The translations under genes were made by a program, and so were the position numbers. The notes beneath the pieces were generated by a model. The model was not told the origin of the DNA and did not search any database. It saw only the letters and a list, made by a program, of their open reading frames with translations. DNA of 64,000 bases from an uncultured Pelagibacteraceae bacterium (lineage in GTDB: Bacteria; Pseudomonadota; Alphaproteobacteria; Pelagibacterales; Pelagibacteraceae): positions 1 to 64,000 of the forward strand of contig CACOGC010000002.1 in NCBI GenBank assembly GCA_902626645.1. Reading direction: 5' to 3'. Shown one piece after another: positions 38,788 through 47,702 of the stretch (positions are counted from its first letter, which is position 1; the number at the start of each line of letters is the position of its first letter).

Positions 38788-40117
38788 TGATAATGTGGAT
38801 ATAAGAAATATCCTAAATGAATTAATTGTTGATGCTGGTTACAAAACTAGAGTAGCGGCTAATTATAATCAAGCGTTAAAAGAAATTGACAAAAAAATGC
38901 CTGATGTGGCTATCCTAGATGTAAAATTAGATAAAGGTGATAATGATGGAATAGAACTATTATCCCATATCAAGTCTAAAAATAAAGATGTGCCAGTAAT
39001 TATCATTACAGGGCATGCTAATATTGAAATGGCCGTTAATTCATTAAAACACGGTGCATTTGAATTTGTAGAAAAACCTTTTGACCAAGCTAGATTATTA
39101 AACTTTATAACCAGGGCTGTTGAAAATCTTCAATTAAAAAAACAAAATAAGGATTATGAAAATAAGTTATTTTCCTCATATGATTTAATAGGTGAAAGTA
39201 AAAATATATCTACAATACGAGAACAAATAAAAAAAATATCTTTAACTGAGAGCAGGATTCTTATAAATGGGCCATCAGGCTCAGGGAAGGAGTTAATTGC
39301 AAGAAAAATTCATAAAAATTCCAAAAGAGAAAAAAATCCATTCATTATTCTTAATGGAGCACTCCTTGACTCAGAAAAATACGAACAAGAATTATTTGGT
39401 GAGGAAAAGAGCGATGGTTCCATTTCATATGGTGCTTTAGAAAAAGCTAATAAGGGCACTTTATTAATTGATCAAGTTTCTGAAATTCCCCTTGTCATCC
39501 AATCAAAAATATTAAGAGTTCTTATTGATCAAAAATTTAAAAGATTAAATGGTAATAATGATATCAATGTGGACGTTAGATTAATTTGTTCATCAAGTAA
39601 GGATTTAAAAGATGAAATAAAGATAGGTAATTTTAGAGAAGATCTCTATCATAGATTAAACGTTTTTGAAATTAACATTAAATCGTTAAACGAAAGAATT
39701 TCAGATATACCCTTGTTAATAAGATATTTTTCAAAGATGATTTCTGCAAATTATAATATTAAAGAATTAGATATTGATGAAAATGATTCATATATTTTGA
39801 ATCATGATTGGAAAGGCAATGTAAGGGAACTAAGAAATTTGATTGAAAGAATTGCAATTTTACAACCTGATACAAAAGACAAAATCTCTAACATTGTAAA
39901 AGAATCGTTAAAAAGTGAAAATTATGATGATAAAATTGGTGAAAATAGCTTATCTATACCATTAAAAGAGGCTAGAGAAAACTTTGAAAAAGAGTATTTA
40001 ACTATCCAACTTAAAAAATTTAATGGAAATATATCTAAAACAGCTAACTTTGTTGGTATGGAGAGAAGTGCTCTTCATAGAAAGCTTAAAGGCTTAGGAA
40101 TAAAAGAATTTAACTAA
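38762..40117 (+). CDS. ntrX: Response regulator NtrX with degenerate AAA+ domain
   Basis: DNA-binding response regulator for the NtrYX pathway. 451 residues: receiver (Asp9, Asp10, phospho-acceptor Asp53, Lys105), AAA+ domain about 140-370 with Walker A GPSGSGKE (170-177), and a C-terminal Fis-type helix-turn-helix (GNISKTANFVGMERSALHRKL). The GAFTGA sigma-54 contact loop is replaced by an unrelated stretch after ELFGEEK, and Walker B reads LLIDQ (Gln238 instead of Glu). It is therefore unlikely to be a sigma-54 activator and more likely binds DNA and acts with sigma-70. Confidence 0.92.
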   Translation: MTTEILIVDDNVDIRNILNELIVDAGYKTRVAANYNQALKEIDKKMPDVAILDVKLDKGDNDGIELLSHIKSKNKDVPVIIITGHANIEMAVNSLKHGAFEFVEKPFDQARLLNFITRAVENLQLKKQNKDYENKLFSSYDLIGESKNISTIREQIKKISLTESRILINGPSGSGKELIARKIHKNSKREKNPFIILNGALLDSEKYEQELFGEEKSDGSISYGALEKANKGTLLIDQVSEIPLVIQSKILRVLIDQKFKRLNGNNDINVDVRLICSSSKDLKDEIKIGNFREDLYHRLNVFEINIKSLNERISDIPLLIRYFSKMISANYNIKELDIDENDSYILNHDWKGNVRELRNLIERIAILQPDTKDKISNIVKESLKSENYDDKIGENSLSIPLKEARENFEKEYLTIQLKKFNGNISKTANFVGMERSALHRKLKGLGIKEFN

Positions 40118-40118
40118 A

Positions 40119-41510
40119 ATGAATATAATCATCTGTGGTGCTGGTAGAGTAGGTTTTACCATTGCAAAGTTATTGAGTGAACAAGGCCATTCAATAACAG
40201 TGATTGATCAATCAAGTGAGGACATCCAAAAAATCAATGATAGTTTGGATGTTAAGGCAATCGTTGGAAAAGCTACATATCCATCAATACTTGAAAAAGC
40301 CAATGCTGCTGAAACAGACATGATTATAGCAGTAACAAGAAATGACGAAATTAACATGCTTATTTGTCAAATAGCATTTTCAATATTCAATATTCAAAAA
40401 AAAATAGCAAGAATTAGGTCTCAAGACTATCTTAACCCAAGATTTACAAGAGTTTATAACAAAGAAAATTTACCAATTGATGTGATCATTTCTCCTGAAA
40501 TTGAAATTGCTAAATCAATACAAAGAAAATTAGAGGCACCAGGTGCACTAGATAGTGTGCCGTTTGCTGATAATAAAATAAGATTATTGGAGATTTTTAT
40601 TAAAGAGGATTGTAAATCTATAGGTATTAAGTTTAATGAGCTAACAAATAAATACGCAAAATTAGAGGCAAATATTATTGGAATAAATAGAGATAATAAA
40701 TTTTTTATTCCAAAAAAAACAGACTCGGTAAAAAAAGATGACAAAATTTACGTAATTATTAATTCATCACAAATGTCAGAAACTCTTGAAGCATTTGGTC
40801 ATGAAGAAAAAATATCTAAAAAAATTTTGATTATAGGTGGAGGAAATATTGGTTTTAATTTAGCTAAGAATATTGAAGAAACCCTAGAAACAGTTCGAGT
40901 TAAAATTGTTGAAAAAAATAAAGAGCGAGCAGAGTTTTTAGCAAATCAACTTAATGATACGATTGTTATAAATGGTGATGGTCTAGATGAGGAAGTTCTA
41001 ACTGAAGCAAATTTAGGTGAAGCCGAAACTGTATTGGCTTTAACAAATGATGATGAGGATAACTTAATGGTCAGTGTGTTAGTTGAAAAATTCGCTAAAG
41101 ATCAAAAAGATATAGACGATAAAAGAACAATGGCATTAATAAACAAACCAAATTATTCTCTTCTTCAATCATCATTAAAAATTGATGATTTAATTGATCC
41201 AAGAATGACGACTGTTTCAAGTATTTTAAAACATATCCACAAAGGAACAATCGAAAATGCATATACTCTATCAGATGGTGAATACGAGGTAATTGAAGCT
41301 GAAATAATTGAAACTTCTGAATTAATCAATAAAGAAATTAAAAATTCCAATTTACCAGACGAACTAAGAATTGGCGCTGTATTAAGAGATAAAAAAATAA
41401 TTATACCTAGATCCAATTTTGTTTTTAAAAAAGATGATAGAGTTGTATTTATTGTTAAAAAAGACTCTATATCGTTTGTTGAAAATATTTTTAGATTAAG
41501 TTCAGTATAA
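40119..41510 (+). CDS. trkA: Trk potassium uptake regulator TrkA
   Basis: Peripheral membrane, NAD-binding gating subunit of a Trk-type potassium channel. 463 residues: two tandem RCK units, each a Rossmann fold (IICGAGRVGFTIAKLL at the start and LIIGGGNIGFNLAKNI near 235) plus a RCK-C domain. The string ntrX-trkA is conserved in alphaproteobacteria. The trkH-type channel gene follows after four bases. Confidence 0.95.
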   Translation: MNIIICGAGRVGFTIAKLLSEQGHSITVIDQSSEDIQKINDSLDVKAIVGKATYPSILEKANAAETDMIIAVTRNDEINMLICQIAFSIFNIQKKIARIRSQDYLNPRFTRVYNKENLPIDVIISPEIEIAKSIQRKLEAPGALDSVPFADNKIRLLEIFIKEDCKSIGIKFNELTNKYAKLEANIIGINRDNKFFIPKKTDSVKKDDKIYVIINSSQMSETLEAFGHEEKISKKILIIGGGNIGFNLAKNIEETLETVRVKIVEKNKERAEFLANQLNDTIVINGDGLDEEVLTEANLGEAETVLALTNDDEDNLMVSVLVEKFAKDQKDIDDKRTMALINKPNYSLLQSSLKIDDLIDPRMTTVSSILKHIHKGTIENAYTLSDGEYEVIEAEIIETSELINKEIKNSNLPDELRIGAVLRDKKIIIPRSNFVFKKDDRVVFIVKKDSISFVENIFRLSSV

Positions 41511-41514
41511 TTAG

Positions 41515-42819
41515 ATGTTTGGATTGCAAATTAAATATCTAAGTTTCTTTTTTGGATTAATTTCTATTTTATCTTTTTTTAACATAATTTACTCTTACTA
41601 TTTCAATCTTTATCTAAATTTAAATACTTATTATTTAAGTTTATTTTTATCTTCAATTTTAGCAATTCCTTTTTACCTAAGTATTTATAATTTAACTTTT
41701 ATAAATTCTTTTTTTGAAGCAGTCTCAGGTTTTACATCTACTGGTTTTACTATCTTTGAAAATGTAAAAAATATTGATCAAAGTCTGATTTTATGGAGGT
41801 CAACTACCCAATGGATTGGTGGATTATATTTCTTATTTTCTATAATTTATTTAATAGATATTTATGATGAAAATTTTAAAAAAACCTTAACAAATTTTTT
41901 TTCATTTAATACCTCTGAAATATTTAAACAAGCTATAAAAGTTTTTTTCATATATTCTGGTATAACTTTAGTAATTTTTATAATACTTAATTTACTATCT
42001 ATAAGAACTTTCGACTCTTTAAATTTAGCATTTTCATTAATTTCTTCTGGAGGTTTTTTACCTACAAATAATTTATCCAGTATAATTAGAGATGATACCC
42101 AAACTATTATTTTGTCGTTTTTGATGTTAACTTCTTTTTTTAGTATTTTTTTCAGTTATAACTTATTTTTCTTCAAGAAAAAAAACGTAAATTTTTTATA
42201 TGAAGATCTCAATTTGATAATTTACTTCGTTATAGTTCTAATTATCTTTTTTTTATTTTTTAGTTTTAATCAAGACTTTTTGAATTATTTTTTGTCAATA
42301 TCAAGTAGTATGTCTAATATTGGTTTTACACTAGATAATTCAAATACAAATTTGACTTTTATCTATTTGATTTTAGTTATTATTGGAGGATCTTTTTTTT
42401 CCACAAGTTCAGGGTTGAGATTTATGAAGATATATTCTTTATTTATATATTCGGTTAATCAAATTTTATCATTCAGTAGACCAAAGAATATATATAAAAA
42501 TAAGTTATTTTTCTCTGAAGTTAATTTTGAGTTTAATGAGATAAGTAAATATTTTTTATCAGTTCTCATATTTATTTTATCACTTTTTATTTTAACAACA
42601 TTATTAACTATAAGCGAATTTAGCTTTGAAAATTCATTTAAGTTATCTATTTTAACATTAATGAATACTGTCAATTCAAGTTCATATGGTTTAAGTGATC
42701 TAACTTTTTATAATCTTTCGTATTTCACCAAATATTGTCTTATTTTTTTCATGATTGTTGGACGAATTGAGTTATTAACAATCTTACTTCTTGTGAAAAA
42801 ATTTCTTTTTAAAAATTAA
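41515..42819 (+). CDS. trkH: Trk-type potassium transporter membrane subunit (TrkH-like)
   Basis: Potassium-translocating membrane protein. 434 residues, largely hydrophobic, about ten membrane segments. Pore-loop-like stretches are visible: SGFTSTGFTIF, LISSGGFLPTN, SSSMSNIGFT, and a weaker fourth (NTVNSSSYGL) lacking part of the usual filter pattern. It is somewhat shorter than E. coli TrkH (483). Adjacency to trkA makes the assignment firm. Confidence 0.88.
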   Translation: MFGLQIKYLSFFFGLISILSFFNIIYSYYFNLYLNLNTYYLSLFLSSILAIPFYLSIYNLTFINSFFEAVSGFTSTGFTIFENVKNIDQSLILWRSTTQWIGGLYFLFSIIYLIDIYDENFKKTLTNFFSFNTSEIFKQAIKVFFIYSGITLVIFIILNLLSIRTFDSLNLAFSLISSGGFLPTNNLSSIIRDDTQTIILSFLMLTSFFSIFFSYNLFFFKKKNVNFLYEDLNLIIYFVIVLIIFFLFFSFNQDFLNYFLSISSSMSNIGFTLDNSNTNLTFIYLILVIIGGSFFSTSSGLRFMKIYSLFIYSVNQILSFSRPKNIYKNKLFFSEVNFEFNEISKYFLSVLIFILSLFILTTLLTISEFSFENSFKLSILTLMNTVNSSSYGLSDLTFYNLSYFTKYCLIFFMIVGRIELLTILLLVKKFLFKN

Positions 42820-42847
42820 TTAATTATTGTATATGTAATGATATTTT

Positions 42848-42924
42848 GCGCCCTTAGCTCAGCTGGATAGAGCATCGGTTTTCTAAACCGAGGGTCGGAG
42901 GTTCGAATCCTCCAGGGCGCGCCA
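42848..42924 (+). tRNA. tRNA-Arg (anticodon TCT)
   Basis: Complete cloverleaf of 77 nt: acceptor GCGCCCT pairs with AGGGCGC, TTCGAATC T-loop, and the anticodon loop TTTCTAA within TCGGT/ACCGA gives anticodon TCT, reading AGA/AGG, the dominant Arg codons in this AT-rich genome. The 3' CCA is encoded. Confidence 0.96.
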
Positions 42925-42997
42925 TTAATAGCCTTTTTAATCACTAAATTGTTCTTGACTAGAATTTGAGTTAAAGCTGAATTGCATGAAATTTCTC

Positions 42998-43026
42998 TTG
43001 AACACTATTTTTGAACATGCTTAAAT
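42998..43026 (+). promoter_or_regulatory. Candidate sigma-70 promoter of aapJ
   Basis: TTGAAC (42998-43003) and TTAAAT (43021-43026) are separated by exactly 17 bases, each four of six to consensus. A transcript would start near 43033, at the beginning of the hairpin that follows. A TTGAAC direct repeat at 43011-43016 lies inside the spacer. Confidence 0.4.
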
Positions 43027-43033
43027 TATGAAT

Positions 43034-43053
43034 ATTCAAAAGTAATTTTGAAT
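43034..43053 (+). promoter_or_regulatory. Hairpin in the aapJ leader
   Basis: ATTCAAAA and TTTTGAAT form a perfect 8-bp inverted repeat around a GTAA loop, at the inferred 5' end of the aapJ transcript. It could stabilise the mRNA or be an operator half of the adjacent palindrome region. Confidence 0.5.
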
Positions 43054-43070
43054 TATTTGTTAACAAATAA
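43053..43070 (+). promoter_or_regulatory. Perfect 18-bp palindrome upstream of aapJ
   Basis: TTATTTGTTAACAAATAA equals its own reverse complement over all 18 bases, with no loop, 19 bases before the aapJ ATG. The absence of a loop favours a dimeric protein operator over an RNA hairpin. Which regulator binds is unknown; the XRE protein at 47703 and NtrX are local candidates. Confidence 0.6.
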
Positions 43071-43089
43071 ATAAACAATAGGAAGAAAT

Positions 43090-44130
43090 ATGTTTAAATA
43101 CTTAAAACAATTAACTTCTTTAGTTGCTATGGTAGCTGTGTTGTTCACTTTTACAACAGAGTCTATGGCCGCTAAAAAATCTAAAACACTTAAAAACACT
43201 CAGAAAAAAGGGTTTGTAAGATGTGGAGTATCTCAAGGTCTTCCAGGATTTTCTAATGCTGATGCTGCAGGAAATTGGACTGGTGTCGATGTTGATGTAT
43301 GTAGAGCTGTAGCTGCTGCAGTATTAGGTGATGCAAATAAAGTTAAGTTTACACCACTAAGTGCTAAAGAAAGATTTACTGCTTTAACTTCTGGTGAGAT
43401 TGATATCTTATCTAGAAACACAACTTGGACTCTTTCTAGAGATGCTGATATCGGACTTACTTTCGTGGGAGTAAACTTCTACGATGGACAAGGTTTCATG
43501 GTAAGAAAAAGTTCAGGTATTACTTCAACTAGCCAATTCAAAAATGGTATCTCAGCTTGTACAAACATTGGTACAACAACTGAGTTAAACATGAGAGACT
43601 TTTTTAACTCAAAAGGAATTTCTTATGAGCCAGTTGCTTTTGAAAAAGCTGATGAAGTTGTAGCTGCTTACGATGCAGGTAGATGTGATACGTATACTAC
43701 CGATAAATCTGGATTAGCTGCTCAAAGAACAAAAATGAAGAACCCTGATGAGCACATTGTTCTACCAGAAACTATTTCTAAAGAACCTTTAGGACCAGTT
43801 GTTAGACAAGGTGATGCAGTTTGGGAAGATATCGTAAGATGGTCTTTGAACACTATGATCGAAGCTGAAGAGTATGGTATCACTTCAGCAAATGCAGACA
43901 TGATGAAAACTTCAGACAACCCAGCAATCAAAAGATTAGTTGGAGCTGAAGGTGAATTAGGTGCTGCTTTTGGTCTAGATAATGACTGGAGCTTAAGAAT
44001 TATCAAGCAAGTTGGTAACTATGGTGAAAGTTATAAGAGAAATATAGCTGACACTGGAATTTTACCAGACAGAGGTCCTAACCAATTATGGACTAAGGGC
44101 GGAATACTTTACGTTCCACCTGCAAGATAA
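43090..44130 (+). CDS. aapJ: General L-amino acid ABC transporter substrate-binding protein
   Basis: Periplasmic binding protein for a broad amino-acid importer. 346 residues: signal peptide of about 28 residues ending TESMA, then an SBP-bac-3 fold with GFVRCGVSQGLPGFS, GVDVDVCRAVAAAVLGD, SGEIDILSRNTTWT and GRCDTYTTDKSGLA. A good Shine-Dalgarno (AGGAAG) precedes the ATG. Codon choice looks less AT-extreme than in neighbours, which suggests high expression. A strong terminator follows, separating it from aapQMP. Confidence 0.95.
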   Translation: MFKYLKQLTSLVAMVAVLFTFTTESMAAKKSKTLKNTQKKGFVRCGVSQGLPGFSNADAAGNWTGVDVDVCRAVAAAVLGDANKVKFTPLSAKERFTALTSGEIDILSRNTTWTLSRDADIGLTFVGVNFYDGQGFMVRKSSGITSTSQFKNGISACTNIGTTTELNMRDFFNSKGISYEPVAFEKADEVVAAYDAGRCDTYTTDKSGLAAQRTKMKNPDEHIVLPETISKEPLGPVVRQGDAVWEDIVRWSLNTMIEAEEYGITSANADMMKTSDNPAIKRLVGAEGELGAAFGLDNDWSLRIIKQVGNYGESYKRNIADTGILPDRGPNQLWTKGGILYVPPAR

Positions 44131-44150
44131 TTGTAGTTTAAAACATTTAA

Positions 44151-44181
44151 AAAGGGCTAGATTTTTCTAGCCCTTTTTTTT
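44151..44181 (+). terminator. Rho-independent terminator between aapJ and aapQ
   Basis: A 10-bp perfect stem, AAAGGGCTAG with CTAGCCCTTT, closes a six-base loop and is followed by a run of eight T. It lies 20 bases after the aapJ stop and 24 bases before aapQ, so it should end most transcripts after aapJ and let a fraction continue. Confidence 0.92.
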
Positions 44182-44205
44182 ATAAACTCATATATTATCC
44201 CAATT

Positions 44206-45357
44206 GTGAATTTTAAACTTAAAGACATCGTTCCTCAACTAATTACAGTTATCGCCGTAGTTTTAGTATTTGGCTTCTTTACTTATAATGCTCAAATCAA
44301 TATGGAAAATAGAGGTATTGATTTTGGTTATGGTTTTCTATCTCAAGAATCATCTTTTGATGTTCAGTTTTCACTAATTGAATATGATGGATCACACTCA
44401 TATTTTAGAGCCTATTTAGTTGGCCTTTTGAATACAATTCTTGTTTCAGTCATTGGAATAATTATTGCAACAATCTTAGGAGTAATAGTTGGTATAGCAA
44501 GATTATCACCTAATTATCTAATTAATAAATTTGCTGCTTTCTATGTTGAGTTTTTTAGAAATATTCCATTATTACTTCAAATTTTCTTTTGGTATTTTGC
44601 TGCATTACGTGCTTTGCCACTTCCACAAGATGCTGAAGCAATGTTTGGAGTTTTTTTTCTTACTATAAAAGGGTTATACGTCCCAGCATTTATTTGGCAA
44701 AATTTTAATATTTTCTTCTATTCAATTATAGCTGCAATCATAGCAATTATTGTTATACGAGCGCATGCCAAAAAAGTTCAGGAAAATCAGGGTAAACAAA
44801 TTCCAGTTTTTTTAATTTCTATAGGACTGATATTTATTCTTCCACTTTTAAGTTTTCTAATTGGTGGAGTAAGACTTTCTTTTGAAGTTCCTGTTTTAAA
44901 ACAATTGGCAACAACTTCGTTTATTTATGAGGGTGGTGTAAGCTTGCCTCCAGAATTAATTGCGTTAACATTATCTTTATCTTTATATACAGCAACATTT
45001 ATTGCAGAATGTGTTAGAGCTGGAATTCAGGGTGTTGGTAAAGGTCAAAAAGAGGCAGCAGCATCAATAGGACTTACTCCAAATCAAGTGCTTAAATTAG
45101 TAATTATGCCTCAAGCTTTAAGAATAATTATTCCGCCAACAACAAACCAATATCTTAATTTAACTAAAAATTCGTCTTTAGCAGCAGCAATAGCTTATCC
45201 AGATTTAGTGCTGGTCTTTGCAGGAACAGCATTGATGCAAACAGGTAAGGCAATAGAAATAGTATCAATTACAATGTTTACTTATCTAACCTTGAGTATT
45301 TCAATCTCAATTTTAATGAATTGGTATAACAAAAAAATTGCTATTCAGGAAAAATAA
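44206..45357 (+). CDS. aapQ: General L-amino acid ABC transporter permease AapQ
   Basis: Inner-membrane permease of the amino-acid importer. 383 residues, about eight helices; the N-terminal segment resembles AapQ (FKLKDIVPQLITVIAVVLV), and the HAAT permease block with the EAA-type motif GQKEAAASIGLTPNQVLKLVIMPQALRI is near residue 285. Start codon GTG is the only sensible start after the terminator. It shares one base with aapM. Confidence 0.93.
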   Translation: MNFKLKDIVPQLITVIAVVLVFGFFTYNAQINMENRGIDFGYGFLSQESSFDVQFSLIEYDGSHSYFRAYLVGLLNTILVSVIGIIIATILGVIVGIARLSPNYLINKFAAFYVEFFRNIPLLLQIFFWYFAALRALPLPQDAEAMFGVFFLTIKGLYVPAFIWQNFNIFFYSIIAAIIAIIVIRAHAKKVQENQGKQIPVFLISIGLIFILPLLSFLIGGVRLSFEVPVLKQLATTSFIYEGGVSLPPELIALTLSLSLYTATFIAECVRAGIQGVGKGQKEAAASIGLTPNQVLKLVIMPQALRIIIPPTTNQYLNLTKNSSLAAAIAYPDLVLVFAGTALMQTGKAIEIVSITMFTYLTLSISISILMNWYNKKIAIQEK

Positions 45358-46799
45358 TGTTTAATATTAATTTTTTAAAACCTGATAGAAGTAACCTCAA
45401 TACCTTTTTGTATCTAGGTTCTTTTTTATTTTTTATAAGTATTTTAGACGTTTTCTTAAATTCTTTTTTTAAACTAAATTTAACTGGTTTTTTACCCAAT
45501 TTTTTAAGCTTCTTATTACCTCTAGTACTTGGTTTTGTTGGTCTTTATTTCATTCGAATAGAGTACAGCGGAATAAAAAATTTAGACCTCTTAAACAAAC
45601 ATATTAATACAAATAATTTTAATGCTGTTTTATCATTATTGATAATATTCATAATCATCAAATCTATGCCACCTATATTAAGCTGGTTTGTTATTGATGC
45701 TAGTTTTGCAGGAGATACAAAAGATGTTTGCACGGGTTCTGGTGCATGTTGGACGTATATTAAGGTTTGGATGAGAAGGTTTATGTATGGAATGTATCCA
45801 AATGCAGAACAATGGAGAATTAATTTATCATTTGTAGCTTTAGTGCTGCTTGGTTCTGTTGGATATTTTGCGACTGATAAATTTAAGAAATATTTAACAC
45901 TTTATTATGTAGTTATTTATCCTTTAATTGCATTTTTATTCATCTTCTTTTTTATTTCAGGAGGCCCTGTATTTTTTGACTTTTCTTATGGAATTATTGC
46001 TGCAATTCTATCTATCATAATTGGTTTTTTCATTCCAAGTAAATTTAAGTTTTATTACTTTTTAATAGTTCCGTTAGCGCTTTATGTAATTTTAAAATAT
46101 TTTCTTTTTTTTGAAGAATACATTGAGCTTGGAAAATTAGATGGTTTAAATTGGGTTGAAACAGGTGCATGGGGAGGTCTGTCGCTAACATTTATAATTT
46201 CTTTTTTCTGTCTTATTTTCTGTTTTCCGATTGGAATGGCTTTTGCTCTTGGACGAAGATCGGAATTTCCATTAATAAGATATATATCAGTTGGTTTTAT
46301 TGAATTCTGGAGAGGTGTCCCGCTGATTACAGTTTTATTTATGTCTGCAGTAATGTTTCCTATGTTTTTACCAGAAGACTTTTTTATTGATAAATTAGTA
46401 AGAGCCATAATTGCAATTTCTTTATTTGAGGCTGCGTATGTTGCAGAAGTTATAAGAGGTGGTTTACAAGCTTTACCAAGAGGTCAATACGAAGCTGCAA
46501 AATCATTAGGAATGGGTTATTGGAAAATGCATATTTTTGTAATTTTACCTCAGGCCCTTAAATTAGTAATACCAGGGATAGCAAATACTTTCTTAGCACT
46601 AGTAAAAGATACTCCATTAATATTTGTTGTGGGATTATTAGAAATAGTTGGAATGTTAAATTTAGCTAAAACAAATCCGAAATGGTTAGGATTTGCTATG
46701 GAAGGGTATGTATTTGCTGCTATAATTTTCTGGATTATTTGTTATGCAATGAGTAAATATAGTTATAATCTAGAACAAAAATATAAAACCGATAGATAA
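45357..46799 (+). CDS. aapM: General L-amino acid ABC transporter permease AapM
   Basis: Second permease of the importer. 480 residues with about ten helices; larger than typical polar amino acid permeases because of extra N-terminal helices, as in AapM. The EAA loop GQYEAAKSLGMGYWKMHIFVILPQALKLVIP and EFWRGVPLITVLF are visible. It is followed by aapP after six bases. Confidence 0.93.
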   Translation: MFNINFLKPDRSNLNTFLYLGSFLFFISILDVFLNSFFKLNLTGFLPNFLSFLLPLVLGFVGLYFIRIEYSGIKNLDLLNKHINTNNFNAVLSLLIIFIIIKSMPPILSWFVIDASFAGDTKDVCTGSGACWTYIKVWMRRFMYGMYPNAEQWRINLSFVALVLLGSVGYFATDKFKKYLTLYYVVIYPLIAFLFIFFFISGGPVFFDFSYGIIAAILSIIIGFFIPSKFKFYYFLIVPLALYVILKYFLFFEEYIELGKLDGLNWVETGAWGGLSLTFIISFFCLIFCFPIGMAFALGRRSEFPLIRYISVGFIEFWRGVPLITVLFMSAVMFPMFLPEDFFIDKLVRAIIAISLFEAAYVAEVIRGGLQALPRGQYEAAKSLGMGYWKMHIFVILPQALKLVIPGIANTFLALVKDTPLIFVVGLLEIVGMLNLAKTNPKWLGFAMEGYVFAAIIFWIICYAMSKYSYNLEQKYKTDR

Positions 46800-46805
46800 A
46801 GATTT

Positions 46806-47540
46806 ATGTCAGATAGTATTATCCAAATAAGTAATATGAATAAGTGGTTTGGCGATTTCCAAGTTTTAAAAGGAATAAATTTAAAAGTTAAACCAAAAGA
46901 AAAAATTGTTGTTTGTGGTCCATCTGGATCAGGAAAGTCTACATTAATTCGATGTATTAATAGATTAGAAGAGCATCAAGAAGGTAATATTGTCGTTGAT
47001 GGAACTGAATTAACAGAGGATACAAAGAATATTGAGCAAATTAGAGCTGAAGTTGGAATGGTATTTCAACAGTTTAACTTATTTCCTCATTTATCTATCT
47101 TGGATAACTGCACATTAGCTCCTATTTGGGTTAAAAAAATGCCTAAAAAAGAGGCAGAAGAATTAGCATTAAAACATTTAGAAAGAGTACAAATTCTTGA
47201 TCAAGCACAAAAATATCCAGGACAATTATCTGGGGGACAACAACAAAGAGCTGCCATCGCAAGAGCTTTATGTATGGAGCCAAAAATAATGCTTTTTGAT
47301 GAACCCACTTCAGCTTTAGACCCTGAAATGATTAAAGAAGTGTTAGATGTTATGGTTAATTTGGCAAAACAAGGAATGACTATGATCGTAGTTACACATG
47401 AAATGGGTTTTGCAAAAGAAGTTGCAGATCAAATGATATTTATGGATGAAGGAATGATAGTAGAAAAAGCTGATACCAAAGAATTTTTTGCTAATCCCAA
47501 GAGTGATAGAACCAAACTTTTCCTCAGCCAGATACTATAG
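46806..47540 (+). CDS. aapP: General L-amino acid ABC transporter ATP-binding protein
   Basis: ATPase of the amino-acid importer. 244 residues with Walker [11 protein letters not shown]-loop [10 protein letters not shown], signature LSGGQQQR and Walker [14 protein letters not shown], plus the H-loop VVTHEMGFA. It is the last gene of aapJQMP. Confidence 0.96.
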   Translation: MSDSIIQISNMNKWFGDFQVLKGINLKVKPKEKIVVCGPSGSGKSTLIRCINRLEEHQEGNIVVDGTELTEDTKNIEQIRAEVGMVFQQFNLFPHLSILDNCTLAPIWVKKMPKKEAEELALKHLERVQILDQAQKYPGQLSGGQQQRAAIARALCMEPKIMLFDEPTSALDPEMIKEVLDVMVNLAKQGMTMIVVTHEMGFAKEVADQMIFMDEGMIVEKADTKEFFANPKSDRTKLFLSQIL

Positions 47541-47544
47541 TTCA

Positions 47545-47579
47545 AGCTAATTTCAAGAAATATTTCTTAAATTATAGCT
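47545..47579 (+). other. Imperfect hairpin after aapP
   Basis: Beginning five bases after the aapP stop, AGCTAATTT...AAGAA can fold onto TTCTTAAATTA...AGCT: about 14 pairs, interrupted by two small bulges, around an ATAT loop. No T-run follows, so it is not a standard intrinsic terminator; it could protect or define the operon's 3' end. Confidence 0.35.
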
Positions 47580-47702
47580 GAAGTAATGCTTGACATATTT
47601 CCCTTGATACGGGTTTTTAGGCAAAAAAAATAAAAATTTATTGTTGCAGTAGGTATTAAAAACTAGTTCAATTAGTTTTTTAAAAAATTAAGAGGGGTCT
47701 TA

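Noticed and set aside
42925-43089. Sigma-54 promoter or known riboswitch before aapJ
   Set aside because: No GG-N10-GC pair at the right spacing and no recognised aptamer core; only the sigma-70-like pair, hairpin and palindrome are visible.
47545-47579. Intrinsic terminator for aapP
   Set aside because: Stem is bulged and AU-rich, and no T-run follows; kept only as an unclassified hairpin.
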